Shown here piece by piece: positions 1 through 5,181 of a stretch of DNA of 5,181 nucleotides (position 1 is the stretch's first letter; each line of letters opens with the position of its first letter). Position numbers and translations under genes: made by a program. The DNA is from an uncultured Clostridia bacterium. Lineage in GTDB: Bacteria; Bacillota; Clostridia; Christensenellales; Borkfalkiaceae. The notes under the pieces were generated by a model, which was not told where the DNA came from, searched no databases, and was given only the letters and a program-made list of their open reading frames with translations. The stretch is taken from the NCBI GenBank assembly GCA_947632165.1, contig CANROI010000111.1, positions 1 to 5,181 of the forward strand, written 5' to 3'.

Positions 1-505
1 TACAGCCCGCACAGCAGCATTCCCTGCCGCAGGGCGCGACCCCGCCCAAAATGCGCGTTTCGTCGCGGATGCCCACCTGCCTGAGTTCGATGCGGATGTG
101 GAACACCGCGGCAAGATCTTTTACGAGCTCGCGGAAATCCACCCTCCCCTCCGCCGAGAAGTAGAAGATGACCTTACTGCCGTCGAAGGTAAATTCGCAG
201 TCGATGAGCTTCATTTCGAGCCCCCGTGCGCGGATCTTCTCCTTGCAGACCTTCATTGCCTCGCCGCGGCGCGCCTCGTTGCGCGCCACCGTCTCCTCGT
301 CCTTTTCGGTCGCGACGCGGATCACCGGCTTCAGCGGGGAGACGATCTCCTCCGTCTCCTTTTCGGGGTTGACGACGGTCCCGTATTCCATTCCGCGCGA
401 AGTCTCCACGATCACGCCCTGCCCGCGCTCGAGCTTGAGCTCGCCCGCGCTGAAATAGTAGGGCTTGCAATTCCCCTTGAATTTGATCACGACAACCTTT
501 GCCAT
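1..505 (-). CDS. ricT: RicT/YaaT-like PSP1-domain protein, 3' end cut by window edge
   Basis: The minus strand reads an open frame from ATG at 505-503 to the window edge, 168 codons, without a stop. The start MAKVVVIKFK, the PSP1-type core (about residues 45-130, including LIDCEFTFDGSKVIFYFSAE at 100-119) and the segment FRELVKDLAAVFHIRIELRQ (124-143) followed by VGIRDETRILGGVAPCG match the RicT (YaaT) family. In Bacillus, RicT forms a complex with RicA and RicF that binds [4Fe-4S] clusters and promotes RNase Y-dependent mRNA maturation. The visible end is cysteine-rich: C159, C163, C164, C165 and C168, where the family usually has CGRxLCC. The start overlaps the end of holB by 19 nt. AAAGGAGG at 523-516 lies 10 nt upstream of the ATG, the strongest Shine-Dalgarno match in the window. 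Roughly the last 40% of the protein is missing here. Family assignment is secure; the RNase Y role in this organism is inferred from Bacillus. Confidence 0.93.
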   Translation of the reverse strand, partial: MAKVVVIKFKGNCKPYYFSAGELKLERGQGVIVETSRGMEYGTVVNPEKETEEIVSPLKPVIRVATEKDEETVARNEARRGEAMKVCKEKIRARGLEMKLIDCEFTFDGSKVIFYFSAEGRVDFRELVKDLAAVFHIRIELRQVGIRDETRILGGVAPCGRECCCAGC

Positions 506-1413
506 TTCTCTCTTTCCTCCTTTACGCCCAGGGCGAGCTTATACAGACAGCTTGCGAAATTGGCGTTGAACTGAATCTCTTTTTCCGCCTCGAAGACGAG
601 CTCCAGCGCGGCGATGATCGCGCCCATGGGGTACGATTTTGCGAGCGCCGCCGCGGCGCCGCGCCCCGGCTGCCCCGCCGCACAGAAGAGCATCTCCCGC
701 AAGAGGCTCCCGATCGCCGAGAGCAGCTCCCGCTTGTTCTTGCGCTCCCCCGCCTCGCGGCAGAAGCGCTCCGGCTCCCTGAGGGACAGAAATTCCTCGG
801 CAAGACGGAACTCCTCCCCGCCGCCCGAGAGCAGCGTCTCCGCGACCGAATAGATCCCGCCGCTTGCGGCGGCGCATTGCGCGGCATTCTCCGCCGCGGG
901 ATATGCGCGGGCGAGCGCGCGGGCGATCTCCTCCTCCGAAAACGGGGACAAATGATACTTTTTGACGCGGGAGAGCACGGTCGGAAGGACGGGAAACTCC
1001 GCCTCCGCCCCGAGGAGGAAGCCCACGCCCGCGGGCGGCTCCTCGAGCAATTTCAACAGCTTGTTCTGGATGAGCGGCGTCGCCGTATGGAACCGGTCGA
1101 GCACGAACAGCTTCCGCTCCCCCTCCACGGGCCGCAGCAGCCCCTCTTCGACAATGCGCGCGCAATCTTCCGCCGTCAGCTTGCCCTCCGCCGAGGGGAA
1201 GAACAGACAGTCGCTGTACAGCTCGAGATCGATGAGCTCCGCCGTGCGCGAACCGTCCTCCGCGCCGAAATAGGCCTTGGCGCACTCCTTCAGCAGGGCG
1301 CGCAGATACACTCCGTCCGGGAAGACGACGAGCGACGCATGGGAATGCTCCCCGCGCGCGCTCTCCGCCTTGATCGCGCGGTATGCGATTGTCGAGCGAA
1401 GCAGTTCTTTCAC
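487..1413 (-). CDS. holB: DNA polymerase III delta-prime subunit (HolB)
   Basis: 308 aa. Delta-prime is the stationary wrench subunit of the clamp loader, which opens the sliding clamp at primed sites during replication. The key evidence is IQNKLLKLLEEPP (115-127), equivalent to the family's AxNALLKxLEEPP, and LPTVLSRVKKYHL (143-155), the sensor/arginine-finger SRC segment with the Cys replaced by Val. KLFVLDRFHTAT (101-112) is the Walker B-like strand. No GxxGxGK P-loop is present: the corresponding place reads VVFPDGVYL (29-37). No zinc-binding cysteine cluster is seen either. Delta-prime does not hydrolyse ATP, so loss of the P-loop is compatible with function. The C-terminal region (about 200-308) is helical and poorly conserved, as is usual. 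The start is GTG, forming a GTGA overlap with the decarboxylase stop, with GGAGGG at 1422-1417 just upstream. The next gene is ricT, as in Bacillus, which supports the call. Confidence 0.9.
   Translation of the reverse strand: MKELLRSTIAYRAIKAESARGEHSHASLVVFPDGVYLRALLKECAKAYFGAEDGSRTAELIDLELYSDCLFFPSAEGKLTAEDCARIVEEGLLRPVEGERKLFVLDRFHTATPLIQNKLLKLLEEPPAGVGFLLGAEAEFPVLPTVLSRVKKYHLSPFSEEEIARALARAYPAAENAAQCAAASGGIYSVAETLLSGGGEEFRLAEEFLSLREPERFCREAGERKNKRELLSAIGSLLREMLFCAAGQPGRGAAAALAKSYPMGAIIAALELVFEAEKEIQFNANFASCLYKLALGVKEEREKWQRLS
516..523 (-). promoter_or_regulatory. Strong ricT ribosome binding site inside holB
   Basis: AAAGGAGG on the minus strand is a full match to the anti-Shine-Dalgarno core. 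It lies 10 nt before the ricT ATG, within the last codons of holB. It supports the ATG at 505 as the ricT start and suggests ricT can be translated independently of holB. Confidence 0.75.
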
Positions 1414-2459
1414 GTTCCCTCCGAATAGATGGGGATGGCGCCGACGGGTGCGGACGGAGCGACCTCGCCGCGGGGCAGCCGGTCGAGCAGCCGTCCGAGC
1501 AACTTCAGCTCCCCCGCCTTGGTGCAGGGGGAGAGATAGAACATCAGATAGTTTCCGTCGTTAAATTCGGGATATACGCCGTGCGCCTCGAGATTGCGCT
1601 GCGCCTCTTCCCCGCGCGCACCGAAGGGAACGAGGAGCTTCGTCCAATCGGGATTTGCGGCGCAGCAATGCGCTTGTTTGAAGCGCTCCGCCGCCGCTTC
1701 GATCTTTAAGTTGCGGGGATATTTTACGGCATATTCGACACTCGCCATGATGGGATAGGAGGGCGAAGTGGTGCGGAACCGTCGGACGCCCTCCGCAAGA
1801 AGGCGCGCCCAATTCTCCGCCTTTGCCGAGACGACCGCGCCCTGCGTGAACGCGGGCAGCGATTTGTGCACGCCGTCTACCCACAGGTCGGCATAGCTCC
1901 CCGCATAGAGCGCCGGCTCGAAGCGGAGATGTCCGCCGTGCGCGCCGTCGATCAGAAGCGGCTTCCCCGCCGCCGTGCAGAGCGCCTTTGCGCCCGCAAG
2001 ATCGGGGAAAAAGCCGTAATAGTCGGGCGAGGTGAGAAGGAGCGCGTCCGCACGGCCGAGCGCGCGGGCGACCTCTTCCTCCGAGGGGGGCAAGGGGAGC
2101 CCGTAGGCCGATTTTTGGGGGATGGGGACGGTTTTCAGCCCCATCACCTCGCAGGCGTGCCATGCGCTGGGGTGGGAAAACGCCGGGAGCGCAAGCGCGG
2201 ATCCGCCCGCCGCCTTGAGGCAGTAGATCATCGAAAACACCCCGGAAGTGCTGCCGTCGGTGAGGAGAAAGCTGCGCGCCGCGCCCGAAAGACGGGCGAT
2301 ATCCTCCTCCGCCCGCGCGATCGCACCGTGCGGGGAATAGAGGTTGTCCGAATAGCTCAGCTCCGTAATATCTCCCCCCGCGCGCTTGTGCCCCGGGGTG
2401 TGAAACGAGATGTGCCGCCCTCTCTTTTTCGAGAGCATCTCCGCGATGTGAAGTTTCAT
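1410..2459 (-). CDS. Short Orn/Lys/Arg decarboxylase family protein (PLP fold type I)
   Basis: 349 aa. The N-terminal half follows the major domain of the Orn/Lys/Arg decarboxylases (SpeA/YaaO-type): FHTPGHK (19-25), DNLYSPHGAIARAEEDIA (38-55), LLTDGSTSG (65-73), TSPDYYGFFPDL (143-154), DGAHGGH (171-177), DGVHKSLPAFTQGA (195-208, with K199 as the expected PLP lysine) and TTSPSYPIMASVEYA (230-244). The reaction would be decarboxylation of a basic amino acid in the cytoplasm, but the substrate cannot be told. Typical Bacillus-type members are near 480 aa; this one lacks much of the C-terminal domain, although the frame is clean and its stop overlaps holB normally. Two conserved sites look changed: the usual DEAHG is DGAHG, and the usual S/T-x-H-K is G-V-H-K. 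It may therefore be a divergent or reassigned enzyme. ATG lies 4 nt after the lysS stop, with only a weak GAAGTGA ribosome site, so coupling to lysS is likely. Confidence 0.85.
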   Translation of the reverse strand: MKLHIAEMLSKKRGRHISFHTPGHKRAGGDITELSYSDNLYSPHGAIARAEEDIARLSGAARSFLLTDGSTSGVFSMIYCLKAAGGSALALPAFSHPSAWHACEVMGLKTVPIPQKSAYGLPLPPSEEEVARALGRADALLLTSPDYYGFFPDLAGAKALCTAAGKPLLIDGAHGGHLRFEPALYAGSYADLWVDGVHKSLPAFTQGAVVSAKAENWARLLAEGVRRFRTTSPSYPIMASVEYAVKYPRNLKIEAAAERFKQAHCCAANPDWTKLLVPFGARGEEAQRNLEAHGVYPEFNDGNYLMFYLSPCTKAGELKLLGRLLDRLPRGEVAPSAPVGAIPIYSEGT

Positions 2460-2463
2460 GAAC

Positions 2464-3951
2464 TCACTTCTTGGGCTTCATGGTGGGGAAGAGCAGTACG
2501 TCGCGGATCGTGGGGCTGTCGGTGAGCAGCATCACGAGGCGGTCGACGCCTAACCCCAAACCGCCCGTGGGCGGCATGCCGTGTTCGAGCGCGTCGATGA
2601 AATCTTCGTCGACCTGCGCATTCGCGCCCGCGGCGCGCTTCTTTGCGGCCTGTTCCTCCATGCGCTTCTTCTGGTCGATGGGGTCGTTGAGTTCGGAGAA
2701 CGCGTTGCCCATCTCCATGCCCATCATAAAGTATTCGAAGCGTTCGCACATCGTGGGATCCTCCGGCTTGCGCTTTGCGAGCGGGGAGATCTCCACGGGA
2801 TAGTCATAGATAAAGGTGGGCTGGATGAGTTTATCTTCGACGAACGCGTCGAAGAACTCCGCAAGGACGTGCCCCTTGGTGTCCTTGCCCTTCTCGAGCG
2901 TGACACCCTTCTCCCGGGCGAGCGTGCGCGCCTCTTCGTCCGAGCCGACGGCGGAGAAGTCGACGCCCGAGTACTTCTTCACGGCCTCGACCATCGTCAG
3001 GCGCTCCCACTTCGAGAAGTCGAGCTCCACGCCCTGATAGGTGAACCGAAGGGAGCCGAGCGCCTCTGTGGCGACATGGCGGTAGAGTTCCTCGACAAAG
3101 TCCATGACCTCGCGGTAATCGACGTATGCCTGATAGATCTCGACCGTGGTAAATTCGGGATTGTGCTTGGCGTCCATGCCCTCGTTGCGGAAAATGCGCC
3201 CCATCTCATACACTTTTTCGAAGCCGCCTACGATGAGCCGCTTCAGATAGAGCTCCGTCTCGATCCGAAGGTACATGTCGAGGTCGAGCGCGTTGTGATG
3301 GGTCTTGAACGGGCGGGCGTCGGCGCCGATCTCGAGGGGCAGAAGGATGGGGGTATCCGCCTCGAGGAAGCCGCGCGCGTCGAGGAAGTCGCGGATCGCC
3401 TTGATGATCTTCGCCCGCTTGAAGAAGGTGTCGCGCACGTCCTGGTTCATGATGAGATCGACGTGGCGCAGACGGTATTTCATGTCGATGTTCTGGAGCC
3501 CGTTGTACTTTTCGGGCAGGGGCAGCAGGGCCTTCGAGAGCATCTCGAGATGGGTCGCATGGACGGAGATCTCCCCCGTCTGGGTCTTGAACACAAACCC
3601 GCGCACCCCGACGATGTCGCCGATGTCGTAGTCCTTTTTATAGGCGGCATAGGTATCTTCGCCCACGTCCTGGCGGGTCACATAGATCTGGAGCTGGCCA
3701 TAGCGGTCGGAGATGTGCGAAAAAGACGCCTTCCCCATGATGCGGCGGGACATGAGCCGCCCCGCCACCGAGACTTCCTTGCCCTCGAGCTGTTCGAAAT
3801 TCCCCTTGACGGAGGCGGAATCCGCCGTGACGGCATATTTCGTCTTTTCGTAGGGGTTGTTGCCCTCTGTGATGAATTTATTGAGCTTTTCGCGGCGGAT
3901 CCGCGCCTGTTCGGCGAGCGCTTCTTCCTCTGCGATGATCTTTTCTTCCAT
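2464..3951 (-). CDS. lysS: Lysyl-tRNA synthetase, class II
   Basis: 495 aa, the usual length. The enzyme activates lysine with ATP and charges tRNA-Lys in the cytoplasm. An N-terminal helix is followed by the OB-fold anticodon-binding domain (about 55-150; VSVAGRLMSRRIMGKASF at 60-77) and the class II catalytic core. Motif 1 spans about 185-215 and ends in GADARPF (209-215). Motif 2 contains FRNEGMDAKHNPEFTTVE (254-271). The lysine-site block includes YPVEISPLAK (384-393), ERFE (403-406) and GNAFSELNDPIDQ (415-427). Motif 3 is GMPPTGGLGLGVDRLVMLL (458-476). Compared with remembered bacterial sequences, the stretch before GADARPF reads PLEI where IxGG is usual, and RIETEL (229-234) has Glu-Thr where RIA-x-EL is usual. 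GAGG at 3960-3957 overlaps the greA stop codon and sits 5 nt before the ATG, implying coupling. It lies 7 nt after greA and 4 nt before the decarboxylase. Confidence 0.98.
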   Translation of the reverse strand: MEEKIIAEEEALAEQARIRREKLNKFITEGNNPYEKTKYAVTADSASVKGNFEQLEGKEVSVAGRLMSRRIMGKASFSHISDRYGQLQIYVTRQDVGEDTYAAYKKDYDIGDIVGVRGFVFKTQTGEISVHATHLEMLSKALLPLPEKYNGLQNIDMKYRLRHVDLIMNQDVRDTFFKRAKIIKAIRDFLDARGFLEADTPILLPLEIGADARPFKTHHNALDLDMYLRIETELYLKRLIVGGFEKVYEMGRIFRNEGMDAKHNPEFTTVEIYQAYVDYREVMDFVEELYRHVATEALGSLRFTYQGVELDFSKWERLTMVEAVKKYSGVDFSAVGSDEEARTLAREKGVTLEKGKDTKGHVLAEFFDAFVEDKLIQPTFIYDYPVEISPLAKRKPEDPTMCERFEYFMMGMEMGNAFSELNDPIDQKKRMEEQAAKKRAAGANAQVDEDFIDALEHGMPPTGGLGLGVDRLVMLLTDSPTIRDVLLFPTMKPKK

Positions 3952-3958
3952 AGTTACC

Positions 3959-4426
3959 TCAGTCGATCTTGAGAATCTTCAGTTCATATTCGCCGTCGGG
4001 CGCCTTGATCGTGACGACGTCGCCCTTCTTGTGCTTCAGAAGCGCCGCGCCGACGGGGGATTCGTTGGAGATGATGTTGTTCATCGGATCGACTTCCGTC
4101 GTTCCCATGATGGTGTACTCGACGTCCTCTTCGAGGTCGAAGTCGCGCACGAGGACCTTCGAGCCGATGTGGACGGTGGAATTGTCGTCCGTCTCCTCGA
4201 TGATGACCGCGTTCTTGACTTTGTAATCGAGCTCGGCGATCTCGCCCTCGTTCGCCGCCTGTTCGTTGCGGGCGGCGTCGTATTCGGCGTTCTCGGAGAG
4301 GTCGCCGTGGCTGCGCGCCTCCGCAATGCGGCTGACGATCTCCGCACGTTTCACCGTCTGAAGATACTCGAGCTGCTTCTTCGCCGCCTCGTAGCCTTCC
4401 TGCGTCATATAAAACTGATCTGCCAT
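3959..4426 (-). CDS. greA: Transcription elongation factor GreA
   Basis: 155 aa from ATG at 4426. GreA enters the secondary channel of backtracked RNA polymerase and stimulates cleavage of the transcript 3' end so that elongation resumes. The N-terminal coiled coil (about 7-75) starts MTQEGYEAAKKQLEYLQ and carries the tip motif ARSHGDLSENAEYDAAR (37-53), whose acidic D42 and E45 correspond to the catalytic tip residues of the family. The C-terminal FKBP-like domain (about 80-155) ends with ISNESPVGAALL (119-130) and GDVVTIKAPDGEYELKILKI. An in-frame TTG 18 nt upstream (4444) would give a longer product. I prefer the ATG because AAGAGG (4439-4434) is 7 nt before it and because GreA proteins start close to this point. 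It is the first gene of the operon, behind a consensus promoter and a structured leader. Confidence 0.97.
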   Translation of the reverse strand: MADQFYMTQEGYEAAKKQLEYLQTVKRAEIVSRIAEARSHGDLSENAEYDAARNEQAANEGEIAELDYKVKNAVIIEETDDNSTVHIGSKVLVRDFDLEEDVEYTIMGTTEVDPMNNIISNESPVGAALLKHKKGDVVTIKAPDGEYELKILKID

Positions 4427-4433
4427 AATGGAA

Positions 4434-4439
4434 CCTCTT
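4434..4439 (-). promoter_or_regulatory. greA ribosome binding site
   Basis: AAGAGG on the minus strand lies 7 nt upstream of ATG at 4426. It lies inside the longer reading frame that begins at TTG 4444, so it decides in favour of the shorter 155-aa GreA. Confidence 0.8.
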
Positions 4440-4445
4440 TTCAAG

Positions 4446-4461
4446 CGCGCTCAAATGCGCG
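4446..4461 (-). other. Small hairpin in greA leader
   Basis: The leader RNA reads CGCGC-AUUUGA-GCGCG, a 5-bp all-GC stem with a 6-nt loop. It ends 6 nt upstream of the greA Shine-Dalgarno sequence. It is short and may be only a chance GC palindrome, but with the larger hairpin upstream it makes the leader structured up to the ribosome site. Confidence 0.4.
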
Positions 4462-4490
4462 TCTATCCCGATTTTAAGATTATAAGATGA

Positions 4491-4522
4491 CCGTGATCTC
4501 CCCAAACGGCGGGAAATCACGG
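4491..4522 (-). promoter_or_regulatory. 12-bp hairpin in the greA leader RNA
   Basis: Positions 4491-4502 pair with 4511-4522 around an 8-nt loop. Read on the minus strand (the greA transcript), all 12 pairs form, one being G-U. Read on the plus strand the same position is a C-A mismatch, so the structure fits the greA-strand RNA best. The stem begins about 14 nt after the predicted transcription start. No run of U follows (the next bases are UCAUCUUAUAAUC), so it does not look like a standard terminator. It could stabilise the 5' end, bind a regulator or cause pausing; no known riboswitch is recognised. Confidence 0.6.
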
Positions 4523-4542
4523 CGCCCTATGACCATGCCCCT

Positions 4543-4571
4543 ATTATAGCGGGTTTGGGGCGCTTTGTCAA
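4543..4571 (-). promoter_or_regulatory. Consensus sigma-A promoter for the greA operon
   Basis: On the minus strand, TTGACA (4571-4566) and TATAAT (4548-4543) are separated by exactly 17 nt. Both hexamers are perfect matches to the housekeeping consensus. The expected start is the A near 4536, giving a 5' leader of about 110 nt before greA. The downstream genes have no room for their own intergenic promoters, so this is the likely main promoter of the whole cluster. Confidence 0.9.
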
Positions 4572-4610
4572 CTACTTACCCGCTTTTCGAAAAATTTTAT
4601 GCCCGAACGG

Positions 4611-4639
4611 TTGCTTTTTCCGGGCACGAGGAGTAAAAT
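4611..4639 (+). promoter_or_regulatory. Candidate promoter for the 85-aa gene
   Basis: TTGCTT (4611-4616) and TAAAAT (4634-4639) are 17 nt apart. The -10 matches the consensus at 5 of 6 positions, the -35 at 3 of 6. Transcription would be expected to begin about 7 nt after the -10, at or next to the ATG at 4646, which would make the mRNA leaderless. This is a moderate match only; no other good promoter for this gene is seen between it and the divergent greA promoter. Confidence 0.45.
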
Positions 4640-4645
4640 AGAGGT

Positions 4646-4903
4646 ATGTTTCGCATTTGGGCAAAAGTGATGAGGGAAGGAAAGATCGTGCGTGAACTGA
4701 CCTACGCGCGCGAAGAGCGCTTCTCTTACGGCGAATTCTTCCGCTACCTCTCCGACATCTGCACCGAGCTGGATATCTCCACGCCCGTCCTTCTGAAGAC
4801 GCACATCTTCCAATATGCGAAGTTCAACCACGTCGTCTTTCGCCCGTCCGACTTCATGGAGAAGCCCGATTTCGACAAATTGCTGCTCGAAAATATCCTG
4901 TAG
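4646..4903 (+). CDS. Conserved-looking small protein of unknown function, 85 aa
   Basis: The frame runs from ATG 4646 to TAG 4901-4903 and uses codons with high GC in third positions like its neighbours. The protein begins MFRIWAKVMREGKIVRELTY and continues with EERFSYGEFFRYLSDICTEL, then LLKTHIFQYAKFNHVVFRPSDF and a C-terminal DFDKLLLENIL. It has no signal peptide, membrane helix or recognisable catalytic motif, and looks like a small soluble alpha/beta protein. It resembles small hypothetical proteins of clostridia that I recall starting MFRIWAK, but I can name no domain. An in-frame TAA at 4634 blocks any upstream start. The ribosome site is odd: GAGGAG (4628-4633) is 12 nt from the ATG, and GAGG (4641-4644) only 1 nt. 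It is divergent from greA and followed by a stem-loop terminator, so it is probably a single-gene unit. Confidence 0.8.
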   Translation: MFRIWAKVMREGKIVRELTYAREERFSYGEFFRYLSDICTELDISTPVLLKTHIFQYAKFNHVVFRPSDFMEKPDFDKLLLENIL

Positions 4904-4920
4904 ACGCACCCGATAAACTT

Positions 4921-4948
4921 GCGGGCGCCCCGTTTTCGGGGCGCCCGC
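4921..4948 (+). terminator. Stem-loop terminator after the 85-aa gene
   Basis: A perfect 12-bp GC-rich stem (4921-4932 with 4937-4948) closes a TTTT loop 17 nt after the TAG stop. The tail is only TTTC, so the U-run is weak for intrinsic termination. The stem itself is very stable and well placed. In the opposite direction the tail is AAGTTTATC, also weak, and no minus-strand gene needs it. Confidence 0.75.
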
Positions 4949-4993
4949 TTTCAAATGCCGATAAAAAGGCCCGCGGCGGCGCATACTGCCTGT

Positions 4994-5181
4994 ATGAAAC
5001 TTACAACGCTCCTCTGCTGTGCGATCCTCATCGCGTTCGGGCTGGGCGCCGCGGTCTACGCCCTGTCCGGGTTCGACCTCCTGCTCTTCGTCTGCGCAGG
5101 CAATCCCTATGCCTACCGCGCGCTCCTCTCCCTCGCGGGGATCGGCGCCGCATGGCTGCTGTTCTGGCTGATCGCCTTCCG
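4994..5181 (+). CDS. Small membrane protein, DUF378-like, 3' end cut by window edge
   Basis: The frame from ATG 4994 is open to the window edge (62 full codons). It encodes two hydrophobic helices, about residues 4-24 (starting LLCCAILIAF after a positive MKL) and 41-61 (ALLSLAGIGAAWLLFWLI), joined by a short linker containing GFDLLLFVCAGNPYAYR. A helix followed by GFDL, a Gly-rich turn and a second helix beginning with a Tyr/Arg region recalls DUF378 (YuzA-type) proteins, whose function is unknown. The product would sit in the cytoplasmic membrane. The start is uncertain: an in-frame ATG at 4955 would add MPIKRPAAAHTAC, and neither start has a convincing ribosome site. I chose 4994 because the protein then begins with a typical short Lys-plus-helix N-terminus. 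It follows the terminator of the 85-aa gene, so it should have its own promoter, which I cannot identify. Confidence 0.65.
   Translation, partial: MKLTTLLCCAILIAFGLGAAVYALSGFDLLLFVCAGNPYAYRALLSLAGIGAAWLLFWLIAF

Noticed and set aside
499..1428. 309-codon open frame on the plus strand, antisense to holB
   Set aside because: It mirrors holB, which has clear family motifs and operon context. The antisense product is low in sense motifs and rich in Arg/Leu, typical of a shadow frame.
1866..2525. 219-codon plus-strand frame opposite the decarboxylase
   Set aside because: Shadow of the decarboxylase frame; Arg-rich with no domain and no ribosome site that would support it.
2581..3972. 463-codon open frame on the plus strand, antisense to lysS
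   Set aside because: LysS on the other strand has every family motif. The antisense frame stays open because of GC-rich codon use, and its translation shows no recognisable domain.
4427..4536. T-box or other riboswitch controlling lysS through the greA leader
   Set aside because: The leader is too short for a T-box, has no T-box consensus sequence and no terminator with a U-run before greA.
4601..4625. GCCCG...CGGGC inverted repeat around the candidate -35 of the 85-aa gene, as an operator
   Set aside because: Only 5 bp per arm with a 15-nt spacer in GC-rich DNA; too weak to claim a binding site.
4568..4984. 138-codon minus-strand frame covering the 85-aa gene
   Set aside because: It would run through the terminator stem and across the candidate promoter, and the plus-strand frame has the better codon pattern, promoter and terminator.
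4955..4993. Upstream in-frame ATG extending the membrane protein by 13 residues
   Set aside because: It lies only 6 nt after the terminator stem, has no ribosome site, and adds a polar tail ahead of an already typical N-terminus. It is kept as an alternative in the gene entry.

Overview
The window comes from a GC-rich (by eye about 60% G+C) low-complexity-free bacterial chromosome, most likely an uncultured member of the Clostridia (Bacillota). This rests on the gene set and order: an Orn/Lys/Arg decarboxylase, holB and ricT in a row recall the Bacillus yaaO-tmk-darA-yaaR-holB-ricT neighbourhood, and greA next to lysS is common in clostridia. The lineage below class level cannot be read from the sequence.

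Layout. Positions 1-4426 hold one tightly packed minus-strand operon, transcribed right to left: greA (4426-3959), lysS (3951-2464), a short Orn/Lys/Arg decarboxylase-family protein (2459-1410), holB (1413-487) and ricT (505 to beyond position 1, cut by the window edge). Gaps are 7 and 4 nt, followed by overlaps of 4 and 19 nt, so translational coupling is likely throughout. A perfect TTGACA-N17-TATAAT promoter (4571-4543, minus) drives it. The predicted leader is about 110 nt and carries a strong 12-bp hairpin (4522-4491).

Positions 4646-4903 hold a divergent plus-strand gene for an 85-aa conserved-looking protein of unknown function. It is followed by a GC-rich stem-loop terminator (4921-4948). 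From 4994 a plus-strand gene for a small two-helix membrane protein, resembling DUF378, runs off the right edge. The only intergenic stretch of any size is 4427-4645, which carries the divergent promoters and the greA leader; no stretch over 300 bases lacks a gene.

The operon combines gene-expression and replication housekeeping: rescue of stalled RNA polymerase (GreA), lysine charging of tRNA (LysS), the clamp-loader delta-prime subunit (HolB) and a PSP1-domain protein linked in Bacillus to RNase Y-dependent mRNA processing (RicT). The decarboxylase-like protein is the odd member, being short and altered around its PLP site. I saw no CRISPR array, mobile element, rRNA or tRNA, and no clear sign of an undescribed system. 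The best leads are the greA leader hairpin, the unusual start context of the 85-aa gene, and unusual active-site residues in the decarboxylase and LysS.
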